This document shows positions 10,806 to 21,959 of a stretch of 64,000 nt of DNA, one piece after another. Each line of letters opens with the position of its first letter. The first letter of the stretch is position 1. The position numbers were made by a program, and so were the translations under genes. Below the pieces are notes generated by a model. It did no database searches. It was not told where the DNA came from and saw only the letters and a program-made list of their open reading frames with translations. This stretch comes from Antiaris toxicaria (lineage: Eukaryota > Streptophyta > Magnoliopsida > Rosales > Moraceae), in NCBI GenBank assembly GCA_035233585.1, contig CP141155.1, positions 15,538,501 to 15,602,500 on the forward strand, in the 5' to 3' direction.

Positions 10806-11105
10806 AGGAGTTTTTGCTCATATATATTTATTTTGAACTTGGAAAATTTTTTTTTGGCTGAATTCGATATGAAATTCCCACCCTACCTGACAAGGCTTGT
10901 AAGGAACGTTGCAGCACTCCGTATTATGTTGTTTTAAAACAACACATTGCATAGTTTAATACAAGTTAAAATTAACATAATAATATTCTAATGTCTAATT
11001 TGACCCAAAAAAATAATAATAATAATAATAAGAACTTTGATTTACACTATTACCTAAAATTATGGTGGTGGGGTAGCCAATAACCAAGTTTCGACACCTT
11101 AGCTA

Positions 11106-11226
11106 GAACTGCTGAGTTCTAATAATTACAATACTCGAATATGAATAAAGATAAAAAGTCTAAAGTAGAATTATTGAATTCTAATAATTATAATACTCCA
11201 ATGTGGATAAAGATAGGAAGTCTAAA
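11106..11226. repeat. Imperfect tandem duplication, unit about 59 bp
   Basis: Unit 1 (11106-11164) and unit 2 (11168-11226) share TTCTAATAATTA, AATACTC, GATAAAGATA-like and AAGTCTAAA blocks in the same order, with roughly a dozen differences. Confidence 0.75.
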
Positions 11227-12377
11227 TTTTTTTTTTTTTTTTGTCATTTAATTCGGGGATAAGGGATTCAAAATCATCACCTTATAGTGAAGTTAGATGT
11301 GGAATTACTATTAGATCATACTTGTAGATACAAGTTTAAATTTAAATTGATAATTTAATATTTTTACTTATAATTGATAATTTAATTTTAAATTGTTTCA
11401 AGATCAACGAAATTTTAAATTTGAAAGAATTTAAATTTGAAAAGTTAACATGAAAATTTTGCATGTAGTTTAAATTAAAGTTCAATTCTGATTTGATGTT
11501 ATCTTAAAAGAGATTGCTTATTTAACTATTTAAAGTTGGAAAGACAAATTAAATGTAATCAACTCGGCTCATGAGGCCATTACTAAATGTACTTGAACTT
11601 ATTTAATTTTACTTAAACACAAACACTAATAAATTTAGGAATTAGTTTCTGCATATCATAATATTATAAGTAATCTAAGCCTTGAAAGAAAACTTTTACC
11701 ATAAGTAAAGCTTGTTCTTACTAACTTATCATACATACATAGAATTTATCTTGCCAACTTACCTATAAAGACGACAAAAGTCGATGGAAGTAGGAACTCG
11801 TATTAGCATTCCAGATTTCCACGGCGACCTGCAACCAAAAGAGTCATTAGATTGGACTAGAATTTGTAAGTTTAAAGAAGGCATAGAAAACCAAAAAGTC
11901 AAAGTGGTAGTGAAAAAACTCAGTGGAAGAGCTAGCACTTTGTTGTAGTAAACAAAGATTGGTCACAACTATAATAACCGAGAAATTTATCATTCTCAGA
12001 AAATTTTGTACAAGATATGTAAATGTATGTTCATGATCAGACATATGACAGAATATAGAGTAGATGAAAATTTTGATTAACTAGATTTTAGTCAAAATTT
12101 GGCAATGAATTAATGAACATAGTGTAAAAACTAAACATTAATTCAAATCATGATGTTTAAATTTATTAGAAAAGTATGTGGAAAATACATATTAAGAGAT
12201 CAAGGGCTCACATGTAAGCTACCTTGATCAATGGCCAAGATTAGCCAAGCAATTATGAATTTCTTTAAAAAGAAATTAAAGAAAAGAGATGAGAGATAAG
12301 GGAGAGTGAGCATGTGAGGGGCAGCAGCCCAAGTGAAATTAATTCACTTCCCTTAGCTGCAAAAGGAAGTGGGTGTG

Positions 12378-12442
12378 CAGAGAGAGAGAGAAAGAGAAAG
12401 AGAAAGAGAAAGAGAAAGAGAGAGAGAAAAAGAAGAAGAGGG
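12378..12442. repeat. GAGAAA microsatellite in the gypsy-2 5' LTR
   Basis: Purine-only tract of GAGA and GAGAAA units. It recurs at the matching LTR position near 19864-19914, 32896-32952 and 51041-51088. The Arg/Glu/Lys-rich open frames across it are not genes. Confidence 0.85.
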
Positions 12443-12962
12443 AAACCATTCTCTGAGTTTTTCCTTTCAACCAGTTCGGATTCTCTCTTCAAGCAAGGAA
12501 ATTGTTCAAGTTTTCAGCCCAAGATTCCACGCAAGACGTCCTCAAATTTCAAGCAAGGTAACCCCTTTTTCTCTCACGTTTTTGGGTGAAAATCTGGGTT
12601 GTTTTAAGGAAGAAAAAGAGAATGTGAGTTTTGCATGTTGAGATTTTCAGTTAAATCGAAACATGGTTCAAGTCTAGTTGTTTTTAAACACAAATTCATG
12701 AGTTAATGGTTTAGAAAACCAAGTTTCAGTTTAGTTCTTTTCAAGAAGGTTTTGATTCTAGGTTTTGAGTCAAGATATGTGGTGGAAGTAAAATGTGAAA
12801 TTTTGCTTAAGAAACTATGGATTGATGATGTAGAAATATAGTTTATATCTTGAAACGATCTTATAAAGGTCGATTTTGAGTGGAAGAAGTAGAACAAAGG
12901 CCATAAAAGCCTTAGAAAAACAGAGGTGAGAATTTTGGACTTAGAATCAGAACTCTGGAATA

Positions 12963-13302
12963 AACACGGCAGTGTACATGAGTGTGTACAAGGGCGTGTT
13001 CAGAACACGACCCCAAACATGCCCACATACATGACCGTGTTTCGACAAAATTTGAGACCCGAGAGGTACACGGCCAAGAACACGGCCGTGAATCGAGCTG
13101 TGTAAAATGGCACACGGTCATGGAAAAGGGCGTGTAATAGACCATATTCAATAGCAAGAAACATGGCCAGAAACACGGCCGTGTAGGTAACCATGAATGC
13201 ATACATGAGTTACACGGTCATGTTGCATGAATTACACGACCATGCACATAAGTCCAGAGGAGTACACAGCCACGAACACGCCCGTGTAGGAGGACGTGTT
13301 CG
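12963..13302. repeat. CACGGCCGTG palindrome array in the gypsy-2 5' LTR
   Basis: Repeated, degenerate ACACGGCCGTGT-type palindromes (for example AACACGGCCGTG near 13079 and again near 13174) over about 340 bp, ending just before a short poly-A tract. Several copies have lost a CpG to TG or CA. Confidence 0.85.
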
Positions 13303-14494
13303 AAACTAAAAAAAAAAGAGTCTAGAAATATGATTTATATGTTTTGTCATGTTTCAAGTATAAGATGAATGTTAGAAATAATCAACGATTATTTCTTTTA
13401 CAGGAGTTCAAGCCAGACACCCTGAGACAGCAGTCACAGATCAGTAGAGGCTCACGTTAGCAGATTTTCTATAAGTTCAAGCACTGTCCTGGCTGCAACA
13501 TGGACAATCATGTTATGTTTTATGATGTTATGTATATTGTTTGACGTGTATGTCAGACGTTGACCGTCTACATCACGATACACACATCAGTTTCATGTCA
13601 TGCATGTAGAAGTTTATGTTCAAGTAGATAATTCAAGCACACATGATAGACAAGTTTCAAGCACACAAAAACATGTAGGTGTACAAGACACCTTAGTAAG
13701 ATTAATAAAACTCACACGCCAAGTAAAACAAGTATTAGGTTCCTACTATAGGGTAATCAGATGCTTTCCAGTTGGAACTTCAGAAAAGATGGCAATTAAA
13801 TCAGTTATTGGCGTACCGACCTCTCGACCTACGGGGAGGTTTTCATGTTCAGTTCAGTTCAGGCTGCGGAGGTCAGCACTAAAGTACCACTCCTAATCAG
13901 GCATGCTTTACAGTACAACGAATCAGGGGCCAAAACCAGAACCTAATTTCAGATAATATCATAAGACTTAACTTTTAGCCATGAACATGTGTTTTTAGAG
14001 TCAAGTTTCATTTATAAGCACAGTATTACATGTTATGATTTTATGTTTTATGTTTGAACTTAATGAGCCCTTAGCTCACTAGTTTGTTTACATGTTGCAG
14101 GTAAGAGACCTGTTCACCAGTAGTACACGATGGACGACAGACAGGGTATGTACATGCCAGGGGGACTGGGCCAGGGATTGTGGTCCTACCATGAGTCTTC
14201 CATTGTACAGTTTTAAAAATTTAAACATGAAATTTTAAAGACATGATTTCAAGTCAAGATTATATGATAGGAGAATCATGATCCATGTACATGTTATTTT
14301 GTCAACATAATTTCCTTATCACATTCCCGAACAAGTTCTTATATTAGGAAAAAAAAATATTCCACAAAATTTACAAGTAGTTTTCAAGTTAAGTATGATG
14401 CTGCGACCCTAGAGGCCTACATACTATTGCAGTTAACTACAGAGTTGACTGTAATAGCATTGTAGAACCTCTACAACAAGGGCAGGCCGCCACA

Positions 14495-14570
14495 GTTGGT
14501 ATCAGAGCCCAAGTTTAAAATGGATCTAGTTTAGAGTACCAACCATTGTCATAGTTGGTATTAGAGAAGT
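14495..14570 (+). promoter_or_regulatory. gypsy-2 primer-binding site and one degenerate repeat
   Basis: TGGTATCAGAGC (14497-14508), complementary to the 3' end of plant initiator tRNA-Met, lies two bases after the LTR. About 59 bp on, the module is repeated in decayed form (GTTGGTATTAGAG at 14554-14566). This copy has one intact and one degenerate unit, fewer than gypsy-1 or gypsy-3. The leader to 14797 shows nothing else. Confidence 0.88.
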
Positions 14571-14797
14571 TGGTAGACCATATCCCGCCTGACTCTGTGC
14601 ATGTCCTGTTCGTCGATCCAAGTAAGTCAAGTTTATGTTAAGATAAGCAGCTAGTTATGCATGAAAGTAAAGGTCTGTGGAGACCTATATTTTGTTGTAA
14701 GTATATGATGATATGTTAATGCAAGAAATGATATGAATCCTCTTATAGAGGATCTAATATAAATTCATCGTGTGATTTTAGGATATAAAGTAGCACG

Positions 14798-16060
14798 ATG
14801 GAAAATCAGGGTCAAGGCCAAAGACGGAGAAGGGGACACCTAACTCTATCTCAGAGAATAGAAGAGTTGTAGGCTCTTCTAGAAAATCAGATGAAAGAAA
14901 ATGCAGAATTAAGATAGAGGATAGAACAGATAGAATAGGGGCAGGGATCAATGGGGGCTCCTGCACAACAAGCAACTGAGGCAGAATAAGTAGTGCCACC
15001 AGCTGCCCCAGTAGTGGTTTAGGAACCACCAGTCAGGGTGAACCAAGAGCCACTATACGAGAGATTCCGGAAAATGAGGCCTCCAGAATTTGAGGGTTCA
15101 ACCAATCCCCTGGAAGCAGAAGATTGGCTTTCCTCTATCCAGATGATAATGGATTTCATAAGACTAACTGAGGAAGAGAAAGTCTTGTGTGCATCCTTTG
15201 TTCTTAGGAAGGACGCAAGATTCTAGTGGGACACGGTCCGTATGAGGAGGGACGTGATTACGATGTCATGGGCAGAGTTCTTAGAGGAGTTCAATCAGAA
15301 ATACTATGATCCAGCATCACTTCGACCACAACAAAAAGAGTTTTCAGAGTTACAGCAGGGTGACATGTCTGCCAGTGAGGTTTGTAAGAGATTTGATCAG
15401 CTCTCCCACCTGTGCCCTTATGTAGTGCTAACTGAAAGGAAGAAGATATAAAAGATGATAGGCATGTTCAGACCTAAGATTTCAGCCTTAATTGAGATTG
15501 GCCCAATCCCGCCAATCTCAATAGTCAATTGTGTTAGTCATACTTTGAGGGCCAAGTACCATCTTGCTCGACAAAGAGAAGAAAAGGAAAAGGTCTGGGA
15601 AGGTCTAGGAAGCTAGGAAGAAAGAAAAGATCTTAGCCAAGGCCTCTCAACCTGTACAACACAGTAAAGGCAATTAGTGTTTAAGACCAGATCAGTCCAG
15701 TAATCTAGGCCCTCAGTCCCAGCAGAAGAGAAAGGGTAATTTCCAGGGAACTCAGAGTCAAGACAATAGAAGCTAGTCACGAAGGACTAACCCCACTACA
15801 GTACCAAGTAACCCCACATATGCTACTTGTGGGAAGAAACATATGGGTCAGTACAGAGCTGGTATAACTACATGTTTCCAATGCAAAAAAGAAGGTCATT
15901 TCATCAAGAATTGCCATATGAACCGCCAGTCTGTGTCAGAAGCAAATTTTTCACGTCCACAGCAGTCATAGGTTTATGCACTGAGATTAAGTTACGAAAG
16001 CCCTTCAGAAGTGCTTCCAACGGTGCAAGAAAGATAGGAAAGAGCTCCTTAGATAGATGC
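14798..16060 (+). pseudogene. gypsy-2 gag (decayed)
   Basis: Begins with ATG at 14798 (MENQGQGQRRRR). It carries the capsid segment RPPEFEGSTNPLEAEDWLSS (around 15080-15130) and a zinc-knuckle region near 15870-15920 that is shifted out of frame. In-frame stops arise mainly by CAG to TAG or CAA to TAA (for example after GAGTTG near 14868, in GTGGTTTAGGAA near 15017, and AAGATATAA near 15446). Compared with gypsy-1, a short local duplication (GGGAAGGTCTAGGAAG near 15597-15612) adds a frameshift. Confidence 0.88.
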
Positions 16061-16067
16061 TAGGGTA

Positions 16068-19000
16068 ATGGCCAACTCCAGAGAAGAGGCAGAGGTAGGA
16101 ACGTTCAACGTGGTGACAGGTCAGATTTCTGTCGCTAATCGCTTGGCATCTGTTCTTTTTGACTCTAGGGCCACTCATTCTTTCATATCATATGCATTTG
16201 CTGATAAGTTAGAATACCCTAGAGATCACATGGGAAGAACTTTTAGAACTGCTCTCCCTTAAGGGGAAATCATGTTGTCCGAGTACTGGTTACCTCATGT
16301 GCCAGTAATCATGGCAAATAGGGAGCTTTATGCAAAGTTAATCATGATGAAGATAGCAGACTACGATGTAATTTTGGGAATGGATTTCCTAGGAAAATAC
16401 TAAGCCATGATAGATTGTAGAAACAGAAGAATATTGTTCAAGCCAGAAAATGAAGAAAATTTTGAATATGTCGATTCCTCAAGAAGGTCAAGTAAGATGA
16501 TGATCAGTTCATTAAAAGCCAAGAAGCTAATAGCTAGTGGTTGTACTGGATATTTAGCTTATATGATAGATATAGCAAAAAAGAAAAAGTTACAACCAGA
16601 AGATGTTCCTATTATCAGAGAATTTCTCGAAGTATTTCCCAAGGAACTACCAGGAGTACCTCCAGAACAGGAAATCTCATTTGAGATAGAGCTCCTATCG
16701 GGAACAGCGTCGATCTCCAAGGCGCTGTATCGCATGGCACCAATGGAGTTAAAAGAATTACAAGTGTAGTTGAAAGATCTACTTGACAAGGGATTCATCA
16801 GACCAAGCTATTCCCCATGGGACGCTCCCATATTGTTTGTCAAGAAGAAAGACGAGACGTTCCGCATGTGCATAGACTATCAAGAGTTGAATAAGGTTAC
16901 AATTAAGAATAGGTATCCATTACCTAGGATTGATGACCTATTCGATCAACTCAAGAGTGCAGTAGTGTTCTCAAAGATTGATTTAAGATCAGGATACCAT
17001 CAGCTGAGAATCAAGAAAGATGATATTTCCAACACAGCTTTCAGGACCCGTTATGGGCATTATGAATTCCTAGTAATGCTGTTTTGGTTAACGAACACTC
17101 CAGCGGCTTTCATGCACCTAATGAACAGAGTCTTCAAGGGATATCTTGACAAGTTTGTCATTGTGTTCATCGATGACATCCTTGTATATTCAAAAACTCA
17201 CGCAGAGCATAAAGCACAGTTAAGAATTGTTTTTTAGAAGCTGAGAGAGCATCAACTCTATGCCAAATTCTCAAAATGTGAGTTTTGACTAGATAAAGTA
17301 TATTTTCTCAGACATGTAGTGTCCAAGGAGGGAATTGCAGTGGATCCAATCAAGGTGGAAGCGATAAACAAACGACCTATGCCTAAGAACGTGATAGAGA
17401 TACGCAGCTTTTTAGGGTTAGCTGGCTATTACAGGAGATTTGTGGAAGGGTTTGCACGATTGACAGCACCTCTCACAACCCTCACACGTAAGGAAAGAAA
17501 GTATGTATACACAGAAGAATGTGAAAAAAGTTTCCAAGAGTTGAAGAGACGGCTGACAAGCGTATCGATCCTCATACTCCCTACTGAAGGGGAGAAGTAT
17601 GAAATCTACAGTGATGCTTCAAGAGTGGGTTTGGGAGCAGTATTGATGTAAGATGGCAGAGTGATTGCCTATGCTTCACCCCAACTTAAAGAGCACGAGA
17701 AAAATTATCCCACCCATGACCTAGAATTTGCTGCAGTAGTGTTCGCACTCAAAATTTGGTAACACTATCTTTATAGAGCACAGTGCTAGATTTACACGAA
17801 TCATCAGAGCCTAAAATACTTCTTTACACAAAAGGAGTTAAACATGAGACAAAGAAGATGGTTGAAGTTGGTGAAGGACTATGATTGTGAGATCCTCTAC
17901 CATCCAGGAAAAGCCAATCGTGTGACAGATGCTTTAAGTAGAAAAGCTACAGTTCCGCAACAGCTGCCCATTGATAAGTTATCAAGGCCATTGCAGCAAG
18001 AAATTCATTCGCTTGAGCTAGAGCTGATATCGGGAAAATTGTCAGCACTGCAGCTAAAGTCATCACTGTTTGATGATATCAAGGAAGCTTAGAAACAAGA
18101 TTCAAGTCTAACGGACTCCTAGGAAGAGATTTCCAAAGATGGATTAATCATGTATCAGGGGAGAATTCACGTTCCAGCAGATGAAGAACTTCGAAGGTGA
18201 ATCATGTCAAAAGCTCATGAAACGCCATACTCAGTTCATTTTGGAGCCACCAAGGTGTATCAAGACTTAAAACTGCAGTTTTGGTGGAAAGGGATGAAAG
18301 GAGATATTGTGAAGTTTGTGAGTAAATGCCTGACTTGCCAGAAAGTCAAGGCTGAGCATCAGTATCCTGGAAGAAAGTTAGAACCTCTGGAGATTCTAGA
18401 GTGGAAATGGGAGTATATTACTATGGATTTTGTGGTAGGGCTACCTAAAACAAGAGAAGGACACGATGCTATCTGGGTAATCGTGGACAGGTTAACAAAG
18501 ACAGCCATAATAGTAAAGACCACTTACTCATTGGAGAAGTTGGCAAACCTTTATATAGCTCATGTTATCAAGTTACATGGAGTTCCAAAATCCATCGTAT
18601 CTGACAGAGATGCACGGTTCACTTCAAACTTTTGGGAGTGTGTGCAAAGAGCTATGGGCACAGAACTGAAGTTCAGTACAGCCTTCCATCCTTAGACAGG
18701 CTTTAGAGGATATGCTCCGAACATGTGTAATGGATTTTTCAGGAGCTTGGAACGAGAAGCTACCACTAGTAGAATTCTCATATAACAACAGTTATCAAGC
18801 TTCCATCAGGATGGTACCGTACGAGGCCCTGTATGGACAAAAGTGTAGATCACCCATCCACTGGTATGATCTGAAGGAAAAACAACTACATAAAATAGAT
18901 TTCATGCAGGAAACTTCTGATGCAGTTGCCAAGATCCAGCAAAGGATGAAGAGTGCTCAGGGCAGACAAAAGAGCTATGCAGATAGAAGACAGAAATCCC

Positions 19001-19427
19001 TAGAATTCAAAGAAAGGGACTTCATATTTCTGAAAGTGTCACCCATGAAGGGGATTATGCGTTTTAGTAAGAAGGAAAACTGAGTTCAAGGTATATTGGA
19101 CCTTATGAAATTATCAAACGCGTTGGGAAGGTTGCCTACGAGTTGTCACTACCTCCCGAACTGTCAGCAGTGCACAATGTATTTCATGTCTCAATGCTAA
19201 GAAAGTACATGTCAGATCCATCTCATGTGTTACAACATGAACCAATCCAAGTCCAAGAGGATCTAACCTATGAAGAGCAGCTTGTTCAGATACTGGCTAA
19301 AGAAGAAAAGGTGTTGAGAAATAAGAGCATCTCACTAGTCAAGGTATTGTAGAAGAATCACAACATTGAAGAAGCTACGTGAGAAAGAGAAGATGAGATG
19401 AGACTTTCATACCCTCACTTGTTTTAA
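16068..19427 (+). pseudogene. gypsy-2 pol (protease, RT, RNase H, integrase, chromodomain-like tail), decayed
   Basis: Domains in order: protease LFDSRATHSFIS (about 16157-16192; the catalytic DSG reads DSR); RT from about 16660 with YRMAPMELKEL, CIDYQELNKVT and FIDDILVYS (about 17167-17193); RNase H with IYSDASRVGLGAVLM (about 17604-17650); integrase from about 18204 with the zinc-binding CLTCQK, MDFVVGLP and SDRDARFTSNFW; and a C-terminal chromodomain-like segment NHNIEEAT (about 19357-19380). Many stops interrupt it, including CAG to TAG at 16767-16769 and 17235-17237 and CAA to TAA near 17649. About 26 nt are missing after 18696, removing the integrase catalytic Glu. Non-functional. Confidence 0.9.
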
Positions 19428-19449
19428 ATTTTCAAGGACGAAAATCTTA

Positions 19450-19463
19450 TAAGGAGGGGTAAA
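19450..19463 (+). promoter_or_regulatory. gypsy-2 polypurine tract
   Basis: TAAGGAGGGGTAAA lies directly before the 3' LTR start at 19464. It is the expected plus-strand primer of reverse transcription; gypsy-3 has the equivalent AAGGAGGGGTGAA before 50630. Confidence 0.75.
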
Positions 19464-21954
19464 TGTGATAACCGAGAAATTTATCGTTCTCAGAAAATTT
19501 TGTACAAGATATGTAAATGTATGTTCATGATCAGACATGTGATAGAATATAGAGTAGATGAAAATTTTGATTAACTATATTTTAGTCAAAATTTGATAAT
19601 GAATTAATGAACATAGTGTAAAAGCTAAATATTAATTCAAATCATGATGTTTAAATTTATTCGAAAAGTATGTGGAAAATACATATTAAGAGATCAAGGG
19701 CTCACATATAAGCTACTTTGATCAATGGCCAAGATTAGCCAAGCAATTATGAATTTCTTTAAAAAGAAATTAAAGAAAAGAGATGAGAGATGAGGGAAAG
19801 TGAGCACGTGAGGGGCAGCAGCCCAATTCTCTTCCATTAGCTGCAAAAGGAAGTGGGCGTGCAGAGAGAAAAAGAAAGAGAAAGAGAAAGAGAGAGAGAG
19901 AGAGAAGAAGAGGGAAATCATTCTCTGAGTTTTTCCTTTCAACCAGTTTGGATTCTCTCTTCAAGCAAGGAAATCGTTCAAGTTTTCTGCCCAAGATTCC
20001 ACAACAAGACGTCCTCAAGTTTCAAGCAAGGTAATCCCTTTTTCTCTCATGTTTTTGGGTGAAAATCTGGGTTGTTTTAAGGAAGAAAAAGTGAATGTGA
20101 GTTTTGAATGTGAGATTTTCGGTTAAATCGAAGCATGGTTCGAGTCTAGTTGTTTTTAAACACGAATTCGTGAGTTGATGGTTTAGAAAACTAAGTTTCA
20201 GTTTAGCTCTTTTCAAGAAGGTTTTGATTCTAGGTTTTGAGTCAAGAGATGTGGTGGAAACAAAATGTGAAATTTTGCTTAAGAAACCATGGATTGATGA
20301 TGTAGAAATACAGTTTATACCTTGAAATGATCTTATAGAGATCGATTTTGAGTGCAAGAAGTAGAACAAAGGACATAAAAGCTTTAGAAAAACAGAGGTG
20401 AGAATTTCGGACTTAGAATCAGAATTCTGGAATGAACACGGGAGTGTACACGGGCGTGTTCAGAACACGGCCCCGAACATGCCTACATACACGATCGTGT
20501 TTCGAGAGAATTTGAGACCCAAGAGGTATACGGCCAAGAATACAGCCTTGTATCGAGCCATGTAGAATGGCACACAGTCGTGGAAAAGGGCGTGTAATAG
20601 ACCATGTTCGACAACAGTAAACACGACTAGAAACACAGCCGTGTAGGTAACTGTGTACGCATACATGAGTTACACAGTCATGTTGCATGAATTAGACGGC
20701 CATATACATAAGTCCAGAGGAGTACACGGTGACGAACACACCCGTGTAGGAGGACGTGTTTGAAGCTAAAAAAAAAAAAGAGTCTGGAAATATGATTTAC
20801 ATGTTTTTTCATGCTTCAAGTATAAGATGAATGTTGGAAATAATCAATGATTATTTCTTTTATAGAAGTTCAAGCCAGATACCCCGAGATAGCAGTCCCA
20901 GATTAGCAGAGGCTCACGTTAGCAGATTTTCTGTAAGTTCAAGCATTGTCCTGACTGTAATGTGGACAATCATATTATGTTTTATGATGTTATGTATATT
21001 GTTTGACGTGTATGTCAGATGTTGACTGTCTGCATCACGATACACATGTCAGTTTCATGTCATGCATGTAGAAGTTCATGTTTTAAGTAGATACTTCAAG
21101 CATACATGATAGACAAGTTTCAAGCACACGAAAACATGTAGGTGCACAAGGCACCTTAGTGAGATTAATAAAACTCACACACCAAGTAAAACAAGTATTA
21201 GGTTTCTACTGTAGGGCAATCAGTATGCTACCCAGTTGGAACTTCAGAAAAGATGGTAATTAAACCAGTTATTGGCGTACCGGCCTCTCAACCCAAGGGG
21301 AGGTTTTCATGTTCAGTTCAAGCTGCAGAGGTCAGCACTATAGCACCGCTCCCAGTCATGCGTGCTTTACGGTACGATTAATCAAGGGCCCAAAACCAGA
21401 ACCTAATTTCAGATGATGTCCTAAGACTTAACTTTCAGCCATGAACATGTGTTTTCAAAGTCAAGTTTCATGTAAAAGTACAGTATTACGTGTTATGTTT
21501 TTATGTTTTTATGTTTGAACTTATTGAGCTCATAGCTCACTAGTTTATTCACATATTGCAGCTAAGAGACCTGCTCACCAGTACTACACGGTGGACGACA
21601 GACAGGGTATGTACATGCCAGGAGAATTGGGCGAGGGATTGTGGTCCTACCATGAGTCTTCCGTTGTATAGTTTTGAAAATTTAAAAATAAAATTTTTAA
21701 GACATGATTTCAAGTCAAGATTATGTGATAGGGGAATCATGATCCATATAAATATTATTTTGTCAACATGATTTCCTTATCGCATTTTCGAACAAGTTCT
21801 TATATTTAAAAAAAAATATTCCATAAAATTTACAAGTAGTTTTCAAATTAAGCATGATGCTAGCGATCCTAGAGGCCTACATACTATTGCGGTTAACTAC
21901 AGAGTTGACTGTAATAGCACTGTAGAACCTCTACGGTAAGGGCGGGCCGCCACA
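19464..21954 (+). repeat. gypsy-2 3' LTR
   Basis: LTR of 2491 bp with intact ends, TGTGATAACCGAG to GGGCCGCCACA, followed by the target duplication ACAAC (21955-21959). It includes a GAGAAA tract (about 19864-19914) and the palindrome array (20434-20762). Confidence 0.95.
20434..20762. repeat. CACGGCCGTG palindrome array in the gypsy-2 3' LTR
   Basis: The same array as at 12963-13302, with independent point changes. Most variants are TG or CA in place of CG. Confidence 0.85.
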
Positions 21955-21959
21955 ACAAC

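Larger units (their letters stand above)
10497..11964. other. AT-rich intergenic region downstream of the polyketide synthase
   Basis: No gene recognised. It holds the 3' UTR, a T22G26 tract (10758-10805), an 18-bp perfect palindrome TGTTGTTTTAAAACAACA (10927-10944), an imperfect tandem duplication (11106-11226), and a T run near 11227-11242 followed by TTCGGGGATAAGGGATTC. That last arrangement would fit the poly(A) end of a minus-strand retroposon, but no target duplication was found. Confidence 0.5.
11970..14494 (+). repeat. gypsy-2 5' LTR
   Basis: LTR of 2525 bp. It starts TATAATAACCGAG, where the 3' copy has TGTGATAACCGAG (G-to-A at two positions, so the terminal TG is lost), and ends GGCCGCCACA directly before GTTGGTATCAGAGC. 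It contains a GAGAAA microsatellite (about 12378-12442) and a CACGGCCGTG array (12963-13302). Confidence 0.95.
11970..21954 (+). mobile_element. Complete Ty3/gypsy LTR retrotransposon gypsy-2 (decayed)
   Basis: Element of 9985 bp flanked by the 5-bp duplication ACAAC (11965-11969 and 21955-21959). Order: 5' LTR 11970-14494, PBS 14497-14508, gag 14798 onward, pol ending 19427, purine tract, 3' LTR 19464-21954. In the first 290 bp or so of the LTRs I count 13 differences by eye, 11 of them transitions (about 4.5%). Gag-pol has more than ten stops and a deletion in the integrase, so the copy is dead. Same family as gypsy-1 and gypsy-3. Confidence 0.95.

Noticed and set aside
10692..10937. Open frame with a Gly run
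   Set aside because: It translates the T22G26 homopolymer tract downstream of the polyketide synthase.
12314..12641. Overlapping Arg/Glu/Lys-rich open frames (also 19853-20062, 32800-33126, 50948-51133)
   Set aside because: They come from the GAGAAA tract within gypsy LTRs and have no conserved start or end.
12963..13302. CRISPR-like array of spaced repeats
   Set aside because: Repeats are short degenerate palindromes with variable spacing inside a plant LTR; there are no unique spacers and no cas genes.
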